This document shows positions 1 through 11,045 of a DNA stretch of 64,000 nt, piece by piece. Position numbers and translations under genes: made by a program. Positions within the stretch are counted from its first letter, which is position 1; each line of letters begins with the position of its first letter. A model generated the notes under the pieces. It did not search any database. It had not been told where the DNA came from and saw only the letters and a list, made by a program, of their open reading frames with translations. Source of the DNA: Verticillium longisporum (Eukaryota > Ascomycota > Sordariomycetes > Glomerellales > Plectosphaerellaceae); NCBI GenBank assembly GCA_019188255.1, contig JAETXT010000002.1, positions 1,550,001-1,614,000 of the forward strand. The letters run 5' to 3'.

Positions 1-1682
1 GTTGGCCTGGTGGAACTCGGACCAGTAGTGTCAGTCTCAGACTCTTGCTCCTTGGTTTGGTGGCGTGCCTCTTCAACTGGCACCGTCCACAGCGATTGGG
101 TTGGTAGTAGAGCTGGAACAGATTCTTGTGACGGCGTTGGGTGGCTACCTTGAGTGAGTGTCAGGAGAGCGGATGGCAGATGATCGTTCGTGGCATGTCC
201 CAAAATCCCTTCATTTTGAGCATCGAAGAGCGGCGGTTGCGATGGCTGTTCTTGGTCTGCACGCGCAGCTCGATCGGTCACAGAGGGACAATTGCCGGTC
301 TCTCCAGGCTCGAGCGCCGGCGTCTCATAACGCGAAATTGATCGCATACTTTCCACCTCATATTCAAGATTGCCACCACAGTAAATCTCGAGTGTTCCGT
401 CCTGATGATTTTCGTCACGCACTGAAGAATCACTGAGATCCTTGACCGATATATCCACAACAGCATCGAGGCGTGCCTGTGTCTCATCTCTGAGCACCAA
501 TGGTCGATTGAAGCTTGAGGCTCGCTGTGGGATAGGTGCCAAAGGAGGCCCAGGCGTGTGAACAGGGGGCACTTGCGGAGCGCAGCTGTCAAACCCTTCC
601 GTATAATCGTAGTAGAACGATGCACCCGGTGCTAGAGGAGGGGGAGGTTCGTATGGAAGGCCAGGCCGACGGTAGAGTTCAACAATAGACGTCAAGCTCG
701 ACGACCTGGCGCTGTAATCACCGGATGATAGACAAGAGTGATCACCCCTATTGTTCCAGCGCCCATGTGACTGGGATGAACGGCTCCGGCCCCGGCCTTG
801 GGGTGCAGATGTGCTGAGAGGGATCGTTGGCTGGTTGGACCGATGGCATTCGTTGCGTAACGACAGCGGAGGCGGTCGGCGATGACAATGGGGGTTCATG
901 GGCCGGTGGGGTCCTTGAAATGTCCTCTGTGGTTCCGGTCAGTTCGGTTATGCAATGATCAAGAACGGCTTATGAACTCACGTAGGAAAATCGGTCGATT
1001 TCTACCATCCGACTGTAGTCTATCCTGCCATTCTCTGTCAGAGCAGGGGAAGAAGGCTGCGTACCAGGCCGCTTTAAACGGGTTGGGTATGGAAAAGGGG
1101 AACGAGGTCGCTGAGCAGAACATGTGCCAGAGTTGTCGTTGAGTGTCACAGAAGATTTGTAACTCAGAAGCGGCCTGGAACCACAGGTTGTCATTGAATA
1201 TGACCGCTGCCCGTTCTCATCCGCGGGAGGTGACAGCGAGCTGAGACAGGAGGAGGGCTGGCTATCTGTACCGGAGCCATACATGGACAGGATCTCCGAT
1301 GTAGTGTCTCTGTACGAGGGCAACCGTCTCCGGTCATCTCGGCGATGGGTGCCTTGACTTCCCTTGAGCTGGGCCTGGAAGGGGTTCTGGTTCGATCGAG
1401 ACTTGGTCTCGGTCGTGAAGTCTTGTACATCGAGTGACCAAACGAGGTGGCGGCAGGAGATGACCCCATGGAGAACACTCCGATATCGCCAGTTTCTGTG
1501 GTTGTTTTCAGCATGCTTTGAAGGGGACCAGGCGACGAGAGCAGAGCCATGTTCTCGTTGACGCTTCTCAGTGGACGATGTGCGGTGGGATTCCTCGGTA
1601 GTGCCCGTCCCTGTTGCTTGAAAGTATTGTTGAGAGATCCTTGACTCGCAGATCGCTTCGTCGAAGCCGCAGACATGTCCAT
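1..1682 (-). CDS. Serine/proline-rich conserved fungal protein, 3' truncated by window edge
   Basis: I do not recognise a named family. Two exons can be read on the minus strand: 1682-982 and 926 to the window edge, joined at a GTGAGT donor and a CACAG acceptor (55-nt intron, phase 0). The N-terminus starts MDMSAASTKRSASQGSL; an in-frame TAA lies a short way upstream, so ATG at 1682 is the likely start unless an upstream exon exists. The protein is low in hydrophobic residues, rich in Ser, Pro, Arg and Tyr, with a YYDYTEGFD stretch in exon 2, and looks disordered. Exon 1 changes frame between about 1440 and 1335: the N-terminal half and the half containing TTSEILSMYGSG are both convincing but one base apart. 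One missing base restores a 234-codon exon that fits the intron phase; the C4 run at 1381-1384 is one possible site. No transmembrane segment or catalytic motif was seen. Confidence 0.7.
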
Positions 1683-4225
1683 CCTGACTGAATTGCATGG
1701 GCATTGGACGACACCGGCTTACTGTCTCCGTATGTGTGGGTGCGACTTTTGTCGTTGGGTATCTTCTCGAACCCTCGTTGAAGACCACGGCTTGGAACCA
1801 AGATTGGCTTAATGAGATATGCTTGGCGATTAACGAAATAAGAAAAGAAGAGAATGCTCGACTTCGTGCTCGTCAACGGCACAAGCCGTAGTGGGAATCC
1901 AAACCAGCAGATCGATGGTGTAATGGGGCATTCGAGACGACAGAGGAAGAAGGTTAGAGATCGGCCAGAGATGCTGTGTCAAGCCTGTAAATGTAGAGTT
2001 CGTTTTCGGGCACGCGGAAGCTTTTTCTGGAAGGCGTAGTACAGGTGCTCGTCACTACCGTTTCTGATAGATTCCATGAGGAGGAGGAGGCCTGCCAATG
2101 CTCCTGCTGTGTGGGAGTATCGGGAGATGTGCCGAGTCCAACTCAAAGGCAGGTCCTTTCGGGAAGTTCTTGCCTCGCTTGCCTCGCATGAAGGAAGAAT
2201 CTTATGGCATGTGCTGGCCAGCAAACCAAACGCCAACTTGCTTCCGAGTGAAGGGCATCCATGAGCGCATCTACAGTCAACATAAGAATACATCCTCCTA
2301 GTTCGTGCACCGTTTCTCGTAGCTGAGGTATACTCACCAACCGATGTTGAAGCATCACGTTTCCACACATCTGAGTTTGATATCATGAGTGCCAAGCACC
2401 TCTAACCAGACGCCACCTGTCGTCAGCCAAGCCCTGGATAGCTCGAGAATCTCTGTTGGTTCATCCAGGTTGTGTGATTTGCGTGGGCCGCAAAGGGCGT
2501 TCAACAACGACAATCGAAGGAAACATCGTGATGACCATCCGCTCCATCAAGGTCATGCCGCACCATTCTTATTGACGAGTGAAAACATAGTCCATGCAAA
2601 TGCAATCACGTTTTGACTCTCGTTTGCAAAGGCAAAGTAGAAACGGGTGAGGACAAGGTCGAATTGTTCCATGACCTGAACCGGCCCCAGGTTCGTTTTG
2701 TACATCTTACATGGCAAAAAAATCTTCTGCATACATCGATTCAGCCGTCCTCTTTGATCCCTTGATACTGGAAAGTTCTTGCCGAATAGCAATAATGATT
2801 ACGAATCTACATAGCTAGCACATGCACATGGGCTAGGTACCTTACCCAGGCCAAGAGGACCAACGGTGTTCTGACCACCGAACCGTAAGATATGTGGCCT
2901 CAGCGATCTGACTGATCGCATGAGCGTGATTCAGCTGTCGTAATCAATAGTCTCCAGCAATGTCTTCGGTCGAGGCGGACGACGCTTGCCGCCCCGGCCG
3001 GATGGCGGATGGCAATTTCGGGGGGTACAGTCCGCAGGCATGGACAAGTCGCCACTTCTTGTCTTGAAGCAGCAAGTCCCGCTGAAATTGAAACATGGGA
3101 GCTCGGAGCACGCCAGACCAGACCAGAGTCGCCTCGCAATTGTACTCGTCTCATCACCTTCTGAGATCCAGGCCACGCCGCCGTAAGCACAAAGGAGGGG
3201 GTCCAACTGTCGAGGGCACCCTCCCTGATAAACCCCTGACAAGATGCTCGCCTCCACAGCGGCGCTAGGGAATGGCGGAGCACAGGGATGTCCTGTCCTT
3301 GGCCTGGGCTGGGCAGGTGGCAGAACGATTTGGGATGCGGCGTTCCTCAGCCGCGCCCCCGCCGTCATGGGCGAGATGGGGAAATGTGTCCTTTCCTCTG
3401 GCTACAACCCTGGGAGGAGATCTACCAGTACCGGCGGACGCATGAAGTGAGTGGGCTGCTCAGGGTCGACCGCCACCTTTTTGTTCGAGTCTTACCCATC
3501 GAAGGCTGAGGGGCAGTATGAATACGCTTGATAAGCGGTGTGCGTGCGGACAAGAGAGGACCTGGTGTCAATGGCTCCCGTATAACGTCCGGTTGGCAAC
3601 GTGCCAAACGTTCAACTGCGGAGGATTTTTTTCTTCCAACCGCTTGATTATCAATTGACCGTTTCTCTGCCTTTTGACGTGAGCCAGCGCTGGGGTTCAT
3701 TTCTCCAACTGGGGGGTTGGGGAGGGGTGCAGTGTGGAGGCCGTTGCCCCTCCGCGTCCATTCACAGCCCACACGCCGCTTCGTGCCCGCCTTTCTGATT
3801 CAGCCGAGGTGGGGGCCATATCCGCCGTTGAGTTCAGGAACATGCCGTGGCAAGAACCTACATGGTAGGATGGCCATGGAGGCGCTGTACCTTTTGCTAC
3901 AATGGGCAGAAGCACCCCCCTCCTCCACAGGCTAGTGGCACCCGCGCCTGCCTTGTTAGTAAATGTCTGGCCTGCGTGCACCTATCTGACCTGACCTAGG
4001 AACCTGGGCAGGTCCCTTCCTAGAAGGGGGTCCAGAAAAGGGACACCTGTTCACAATCAACAGAGGGACGCAGCTTAAGAACTACAGCTTCCTTCTTAAC
4101 CTCCACCGCCGCCCTCCACTTCCTACTTAAACCCACTCATCACCTTAGGAACCTAACTTGCTCCAAGCTTGCTTCCTATCGTGCCTCTTCTCCTTCCCCA
4201 TCCCTCACCGCATATCACATCAAAG
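1683..4225. other. Intergenic region, no gene seen
   Basis: About 2.5 kb between the divergent starts of the serine-rich gene and PDI. Only short ORFs without recognisable sequence occur here. The right end (from about 4080) is pyrimidine-rich and probably holds the PDI promoter and leader. An AGGTACCT palindrome lies at 2835-2842. Confidence 0.6.
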
Positions 4226-4376
4226 GTACAGTACCCCTCCCCGCCCTCTGGCAGGATACTTGCTGTTTGACCTCTCGAACGAGCTCAATGCAGTCAGCCC
4301 ACTCGCAACAGCCTTGCTTGCCTTGGCTGATCAATCTACCAAAGGTCACAACCCGCTAACTCGGTCTTTCTCGCAG
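4226..4376 (+). other. Probable 5'-UTR intron of PDI
   Basis: AAAG|GTACAG donor, a GCTAAC branch-like motif at about 4354-4359, and a TTTCTCGCAG acceptor end 7 nt before the PDI start codon. This is a sequence-motif call without transcript evidence. Confidence 0.5.
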
Positions 4377-4383
4377 GGTCAAA

Positions 4384-5958
4384 ATGCACTGCAAGCGTGT
4401 TGCCTTTGGCCTTCTGGCCGCCGCCGCGGCTGTCGCCGCCGCTGACGATTCGGACGTCACCCAGCTCAAGAAGGACACCTTCGATGACTTTGTCAAGACC
4501 AACGACCTCGTCCTTGCTGAGTGTAAGTGTTTCTTTGCTCGATCCTGCGTGGCCCTGAACCCCGCTAATCACGCTCTTCAGTCTTTGCTCCCTGGTGCGG
4601 CCACTGCAAGGCCCTCGCCCCCGAGTACGAGGAGGCTGCCACGTCCCTGAAGGAGAAGAACATCAAGCTCGCCAAGATTGACTGCACTGAGGAGGCCGAC
4701 CTCTGCCAGACCTACGGCGTCGAGGGCTACCCCACCCTCAAGGTCTTCCGTGGCCCCGACAATATCTCCCCTACTCTGGCCAGCGCAAGGCTGCTGCCAT
4801 CACCTCCTACATGATCAAGCAGTCTCTGCCTGCTGTCTCTCTCCTCACCAAGGACACCCTTGAGGAGTTCAAGACTGCCGACAAGGTCGTCCTCGTCGCC
4901 TACATTGCCGCTGACGACAAGGCCTCCAACGAGACCTTCAACAAGGTCGCCGAGAGCCTCCGCGACAACTACCTCTTCGGCGGTGTCAACGACGCCGCCG
5001 TCGCCGAGGCTGAGGGCGTTAAGGCCCCTGCCATTGTCCTCTACAAGTCCTTTGACGAGGGCAAGACCACCTTCTCCGACATGTTCGACGTCGAGGCCAT
5101 CGAGAAGTTCGCCAAGACCTCCGCCACTCCCCTGATTGGCGAGGTCGGCCCCGAGACCTACTCCGGCTACATGGAGGCCGGCCTTCCCCTGGCCTACATC
5201 TTCGCCGAGACGGCCGAGGAGCGTGAGGAGCTCTCCAAGGCTCTCAAGCCCATCGCCGAGAAGCAGCGTGGTGTCATCAACTTCGCCACCATTGACGCCA
5301 AGTCTTTCGGTGCTCACGCCGGTAACCTGAACCTCCAGGCTGACAAGTTCCCTGCCTTCGCCATCCAGGAGACGGTCAAGAACCAGAAGTTCCCCTTCGA
5401 CCAGGAGAAGAAGATCACCGTCGAGGAGATCACCTCCTTCGTCGATGACTTCGTCGCTGGCAAGATCGAGCCCAGCATCAAGTCTGAGCCCATCCCCGAG
5501 ACCCAGGAGGGTTCCGTCACCGTTGTTGTGGCCAAGAACTACGAGCAGATTGTCCTCGACGACACCAAGGACGTTCTCATTGAGTTCTACGCCCCTGGTG
5601 CGGTCACTGCAAGGCTCTGGCCCCCAAGTACGAGGAGCTCGCCACCCTTTACGGTGAGAGCGAGTTCAAGGACAAGGTTGTCATTGCCAAGGTTGATGCC
5701 ACCCTGAACGACGTTCCCGATGAGATCCAGGGCTTCCCCACCATCAAGCTGTACCCCGCCGGCGGCAAGTCTGAGCCCGTCACCTACTCGGGCTCCCGTA
5801 CCATTGAGGACCTCATTGAGTTTGTCCGTGACAACGGCAAGTACAAGGCCGAGGCCTCCAAGAAGGAGGAGGTTGTTGCCGAGGAGAGCCAGGCCGCGCC
5901 CGCCGCCACCGAGGGTGAGACAGCCAAGGAGTCTGACGAGTCTCACGATGAGCTGTAA
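4384..5958 (+). CDS. pdi1: Protein disulfide isomerase, ER lumen
   Basis: Catalyses formation and rearrangement of disulfides in secretory proteins. Exons 4384-4522 and 4582-5958 (59-nt intron). The product is about 505 aa, normal for fungal PDI: signal peptide at residues 1-20, thioredoxin domain a with APWCGHC near 49-55, two non-catalytic b domains, a second thioredoxin domain with CGHC near 387-390, an acidic Lys/Glu-rich tail, and a C-terminal HDEL retrieval signal. The reading frame is broken twice. At 4768-4771 four C are present where ISPYSGQRK needs five; at 5592-5595 four C are present where FYAPWCGHC needs five. Everything before, between and after the breaks is well conserved PDI, so I read this as an intact gene with two missing bases in the assembly. 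A 5'-UTR intron probably precedes the ATG. Confidence 0.96.
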
Positions 5959-6479
5959 ACGATTTACTGGGATAAAATTGGGTTTTGCGTGAAAGGAGGG
6001 GGCCATGTCCCGGATAGGACTTTTGATACCTCCATGTTCTTCAGTTAGCTCACGATGCATCCAGATAGGGTAATGCGAATCATGAGTCGAGGACGTTGTA
6101 ACTTCGCTGCCTTTTCGTGGTTGACTGTGACGGCACCGTGCTGTGTGATGGATGCTTTACGAATCAAGAGACCGACGCCTCTTTCTAAGCACTTCATCTT
6201 GTACATGCACGCTGGCTGAGGAGGTGTGGGATGTTTCCGTGTAGTTGATGCTTCCGCTCGCACTTTCGTACAACTTTGTATACACAAGATGATAGCCCAG
6301 CCCCGTCTGCCTCTCTGCAAGCCTTCAACGAGAGCGTGTGTCTTGCCGCTGGGCTTCAGACGCGCGTCACACATGGTCCCATTCCCATCCTGTCGGGTCC
6401 GCCCACCCACGTCGTACTCTCAGGCTATATGTACAAGCCCCAGCCCGTTTTCGTCGTTTTGCCGCGTGCCTCCCCCGCT
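5959..6479. other. Intergenic region between convergent genes
   Basis: Holds the 3' ends of PDI (+) and of the small mitochondrial protein gene (-). No coding sequence seen. Confidence 0.6.
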
Positions 6480-7163
6480 TTATTTCCTCTTGCGCTCGAG
6501 CGCATCCATCTTCTCCTCCAGCGTCTGGACGTAGACGGTCACACGCTGGACAGCCGCTTGCAGAGCCTGTATAGAGGAAACAACCTGGTCAGCGGGATGG
6601 TCCTCAGCGTACATGTCGTGTGTGAATGGGCACTAAGAGAAAATGTCCTGCAAGATAGGAACGGGGAAGGGCGGCGCTCGAGCTAAGGGTGGGTTTCTAC
6701 TGGTAAGAGGGGCATCCCCCTCCCCTCCCTCCGTTGGCGCTGCAAAGGGTTTGGAGGCTCTGGGGCAGAGAGGATGAAGAGAGGGGTGGTATCAGATGCA
6801 GACACGCACGTAAATGTCCTCGGTGAGGAGCTCGTTGGAGAGCTTGTACTCCTTGACGAGGTAGGAGTAGACGCCGGCGCCGGCGAGGGAGCTACCGGCG
6901 AAGAAGCCGAGGAGGCTGCGCGCGAGGGAGAGCACAACGGTCAGCTTGTATTCATGCCAAGGGGGCGACGCGGAGGGACATGGGGAGAGGCTGGTGGAGA
7001 GAACGTACCCGCCTCGGAAGGCGCCCACGGGTTTCCGTGCTGGCAGAGGTGTTGCGACGGCGTCGCGGAGGGTGGCGGATGTCTGGAAGGTGCGGGCGGC
7101 GCGCACGGCGGGGACGGTACGGGGCACAGCGCGGGCGCTGGCGGCGAGGATTCTCGAAGACAT
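6480..7163 (-). CDS. Small conserved mitochondrial membrane protein, function unknown
   Basis: Three exons, 7163-7009, 6915-6810 and 6566-6480, give 115 aa. Residues 1-40 are Arg/Ala/Ser-rich without acidic residues, a typical mitochondrial presequence. They are followed by GAFRGGLLGFFAGSSLAGAG, a glycine-rich single transmembrane segment, and then by a charged C-terminal part starting KEYKLSNELLTEDIY and ending in a predicted coiled coil (QTLEEKMDALERKRK). Splice sites are GTACGT/GCGCAG and GTGCGT/TACAG. I recognise the architecture as a conserved fungal mitochondrial inner-membrane protein but can give no function. It is divergent from VPS71, with 304 bp between start codons, so the two probably share a promoter region. 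Confidence 0.88.
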
Positions 7164-7467
7164 TGTGATGCTAAAGGGGAGGAGCTGTCGGGGGCGAGGG
7201 AGAGCGTTGGTTCGTTTGAGAGGATGGCTCGTTGGTCGTGGTTCGGAAACTGGATGAGGTCGCGGTTCGGGACGTTGGGCTAGGTCGTTGGATTCCGGTT
7301 GTTTGTAACGAGGTACAGCGGGTGGATATGTGCTTAGATAGCTGTTGGAATTGAGCGGATCCGATTGGGTGGGACGAGGCTCCTCTTCCTCTGTAAGTGC
7401 ATGGCCCTCACGATGCCCCGGTCATTCTTCAACTGCTGGACTACCTCCTCCATACCGACAAACAGTC
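7164..7467. promoter_or_regulatory. Shared upstream region of the mitochondrial protein gene and VPS71
   Basis: A 304-bp gap between two divergent start codons; it must contain both promoters or their proximal parts. I did not identify a specific factor site. Confidence 0.5.
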
Positions 7468-8512
7468 ATGTACAGCAACAATTTCGGCGTCATCGAGGTC
7501 GCCGGCGCGAAAACAAGATCGGCTCCCGGCTGGGCTTATGTACCTGACACGGGCGTCAACCCAGCAGCAGCCGCGCTCCAGCCATCAAATCGCAAGCGAG
7601 CCAGGAACCAAGCCGCGAATCCCTCGGGTGCCGATCTCTCCGTCCGACAAGAGGCCAAGATTCGCAAAGAAGTTGAGGCCCTCGACAGGGAAAGCAATCG
7701 CGATGCCGGCATACCGATCCCTCCCAAGGCCGGCGGCGCCAAATGTCAGTCCTCATGCCGACTCTGTGCGATCCGACAAACCAATGCTGACAACATTTCT
7801 TGTAGCCTTGAACAAGAGCACACCCAACGTGAGGAAGATACTACAATCGCAAAAGACGTTTGCAAACCACCTCGACGACTACGAAGCCTTTCTGGCGCAG
7901 AACGACGGAAACACAGCACAGCAGCCTGGCCCGAACGCGAAGAAGACGGCTCAAGCAAGCCAGACCGGCAAACGGCCCCCGCAACCGAACCAGCACTCGA
8001 AGCGAAAGGCAGCTGCCGCCGCCGCCGCCGCCGCCACTGTGGAAGCAGAAGCAGAAGCGAGCTCCTCGTCGAAAAAGTCGGCACCCAGCCGCTCACGATC
8101 ACGCCGTGGCAAGGTCGAGCCCGCGCCGGAACCGGAGCCTGAGCCCGAGATGCCCGACGTCGAGATGGAGGACGCGCCGACCGAGGTGCCGACGGCGCCG
8201 CCCATCCTGACGCCCTACGAGAAGGACCCGCCGCCCGCGCACCCCGGTGACAACGACCCGCTGCTCGCGTCGGTGCTGCCGGACCTGCCGGACGCCGAGG
8301 AGCTGCGGCGCCTCCTGGCGCATCCGCCGTTGAAGTACACCGAGGCACAGGCTGGCTGGAGCGAGGCGGACAGGCAGTATCCCGTGCGGCGGTTCTGCGA
8401 GGTGTGTGGCTACTGGGGGCGCGTCCGCTGCATGAAATGCGGCACGAGGGTGTGCGCGCTGGACTGTCTCGAGGTGCACCGAGAGGAGTGCGTCACGCGG
8501 TACGGGCTGTGA
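7468..8512 (+). CDS. vps71: SWR1 complex subunit Vps71/Swc6 (HIT-type zinc finger)
   Basis: Subunit of the SWR1 chromatin remodeller that places H2A.Z in nucleosomes. Exons 7468-7744 and 7806-8512 (61-nt intron with GTCAGT donor and TTGTAG acceptor) give 327 aa. The N-terminal part (residues 25-90) is basic. The middle is low-complexity: a poly-Ala run from GCC repeats, then Ser/Arg-rich and Pro/Glu-rich stretches. The C-terminus is the HIT zinc finger: RRFCEVCGYWGRVRCMKCG, then a CALDCLEVHREEC segment that supplies the remaining Cys/His ligands. This C-terminal finger preceded by a PLLASVLPDLPDAEELRRLL helix fits Vps71/ZNHIT1. The low-complexity middle makes the protein longer than yeast Swc6. 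The gene is convergent with the secreted protein gene at 8888. Confidence 0.9.
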
Positions 8513-8887
8513 GGTGTGAGGTGACAGGGACGACAAACGTCAACTCTGAACACGACCTCGATGAGGGGCGTCTCTTTTCATTTTCATTTTTACAAATGCA
8601 TTCGCGATGATACCCAGGGCTTGTGCTGCACAGGCATGCGCAGACGAGAGTCAAGGGGGCATTGTGACTCTCGGGTCATATGTTCGGCGGCAGGTCACCC
8701 CGCCAATCTATGTACAGGTCTAAAACGACCATGCGCTACGCATCCGGCGTCTGTGGCATGGCATGACATCCCTACTCTTTTTTCCTACACCGCCAAAGAA
8801 TCGGACAAGCAACGTCCCTTTCAGAATTCGGGACACGAGCAACCCCCATCTCCCCCGTCCAGCAGAGGCTTGGTTGGAAAAAAAAAA

Positions 8888-9459
8888 TCACCACGGATTG
8901 GTGAGGAAGAACTCCAAGTCACCCTTGGTCGTGCCCCCGGCGCACACGGCGCGGAAGCTGCCGGTGGGACACACGGCTCGCGCAGCGCGCACGCAGGCCT
9001 CCCACCGCTTCTTGGCCACGTTGATGGTGGCGCCCTCGGCCATGACCTTGAGGGAGAAGCGGGCCGAGCCGGCGACGCCCATGGTCTCGACGGGGCTGCC
9101 ACGGCAGGACTTGACGTCGCCGGCGATGCCGCCCTCGCAAATGTTGAGCTCGGCAACAGACTCGTCGTGGAAGACAATGTGGCTGGCTCTCTTGTCAGTT
9201 TTTTCCTTCTTTCTTGGGCATTGTGCGAAACGAGATGGAGGCTGCTGCAGGGCGCTTACACGTTGCGGTCGATGCACTGGGCTTCGAGGATGGCGGAGGG
9301 GTTCATCTCCATGGCGGCGCGCATCTGGCCGACCTCGAGATATTGCTGGGGGACTGAGAAGCGAGGATAGTTCTTCGGCAGGGCGAGGACGGCGGTGAGG
9401 GTGCAGAGGAGCAGCAGGGCGATGGCTCGCGGCGACGATGATGGTAATGAGGAAGGCAT
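8888..9459 (-). CDS. Small secreted cysteine-containing protein
   Basis: Exons 9459-9260 and 9188-8888 give 166 aa; I used the GTAAGC donor, though a donor 2 nt away (GTGTAA) would also keep the frame. Residues 12-26 are hydrophobic (ALLLLCTLTAVLA), a clear signal peptide. The mature part has six Cys, in CIDRN, NICEGG, SCRGS, EACVRA, VCPTG and VCAGG, suggesting three disulfides. It also has the conserved-looking stretches YLEVGQMRAAMEMNPSAI and SHIVFHDESVAEL. No transmembrane segment, GPI signal or enzyme motif was seen. I recall similar small secreted proteins in other Pezizomycotina but know no assigned function. Effector-like is only an inference from size, secretion and Cys content. Confidence 0.85.
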
Positions 9460-11045
9460 GATGGCGTGTGTGTGTGTGTGTGTGAAAACGAACGGCTTCA
9501 GGCTTGTGTCTACAAGCTCTTGATGCTCGTGTTGGTCTCTCCCAACTACGTCAGGTGTACGTTTCGTTTGGTTTCGTTTGGAGACGTTGAATGAACACTC
9601 GATGGAATTGCAGACGTCAAGTCTCAAGGCACAAGGGACAAGCTGTCAGAGAATGGGATTGTGATGAAAGGAAAGCTTGTTCGGCGCGGCCAAAGCAGAT
9701 GTTGATAAACGAGGCTCACGGCCAAGAAAAACGCACTTGTCCCAAGCAAGGCGAAGGAAGGGAAGGCGATCACAGATCAGCAAAGACACGAAAAAGGGAA
9801 AGGAATGGAAGCGACAGTAGAACCGTCGTCGAAGAATGAAAGATTGCCTATGAATCGGGCTATTCCTGTGGAAGGGAGAAGAGAACAAGAGCGAGGGAGG
9901 GGGGGAGGGGTTGCGCGATGCACGGAATCGGTAGGCTAATATTGAATTCATTAGAGACCGCTGCAGATAGACAGGTTTCTCCTCTCCTCTCCTCCCCTCT
10001 CCTCATAGCAGCAGCTGCGGAGCATCGTTTGAACAAGAAAGCTCAAAAGCAAGGGCCAGCAAGCGGCTTCCACTCAAACGTCCTGTCCAGTGCTGTGATG
10101 TTCCGCGCTGTCCTGTTGGCTGCTTGCCAAGTCGCGGGCGACATTTGACGGGAGCAAGCCAAGCTAGCGCCCTAGTGGGACGAGAAACTGGAGTCGCTGG
10201 AGACAGTGGTGCTCCTGGCATCATCTGAATGCACTGCTCTGGTACGTCTGTGGAGGGAGACAGGCTTCAGCCCTTGGCGGGCCCTCGTGTGCATGATACA
10301 CGACCGTGACTTGGAGATGATCGACGGGGCCAGGGCGGGAGGGGCATCGCAGGCAATCAAGGCGTTCCCGCTCGTCCAAGGCGGGGCGCTGAAACGAGGC
10401 CGAGGCTGTTCATCCAGGGCCCTCCCAGACATCGTTCTGTGATGTATTGGCTCTGAAACTTGCGCGAGCCAGGGGGAAGGGGGGAGGGGCGGAGAGGGGA
10501 GCCGACGACGGCGGTGCCGGGAAGATCGGACGGCTCAAGGTTGCCGCACGCATCCTTCCGCTGTTCGACGCTCGCCGTCAACGCTTCGAGTCGTCGTCGC
10601 TATTAAGCCCAGACACTGCACGTTGACCCGAGTTTCGGCATGGCGGCGACCGCGTGGCCCGACCTCTACATCTTTGTTCATCGATCTCCCAAAAATAGCA
10701 ATTATAAGCTCGCTGTCTCAATAGCGTTGCTCTTATCGATTCCAAGTAAACATCGAGTTCATGCGGCTCCAGCTCCAACCGATGGATGCTCTGTCTTGTG
10801 ACTCGAGTCGTGGAAATGGCGTGTCGACTCCGCCAGACCAGTATTAAAACTTGGCACCGCCCAGTGGTGTCTCCTCGTCGTCGCATCCCGAGAAGAAGAC
10901 GGTTCTCGACCTCCTAGTCTCGAGTGAACACGTCTCACGCTGCTCTGATCTTGCGACATCAACAGTCAGATACCATCAGACTGTAGTCTGACCTCGTCGT
11001 CATTCAGCCCAAACATCAGACACTCCACTGACTCTGCATCGCGCT
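9460..11045. other. Intergenic region with a GT microsatellite
   Basis: A (GT)n tract at 9466-9484 lies directly upstream of the secreted protein start and would be in its 5' leader. The remaining roughly 1.5 kb up to the WSS1 stop has only short unsupported ORFs. Confidence 0.6.

Noticed and set aside
1697..1891. Short ORFs near 1700-2400 as upstream exons of the first gene
   Set aside because: No sequence resembling the serine-rich protein and no clear splice pairing; ATG at 1682 is sufficient.
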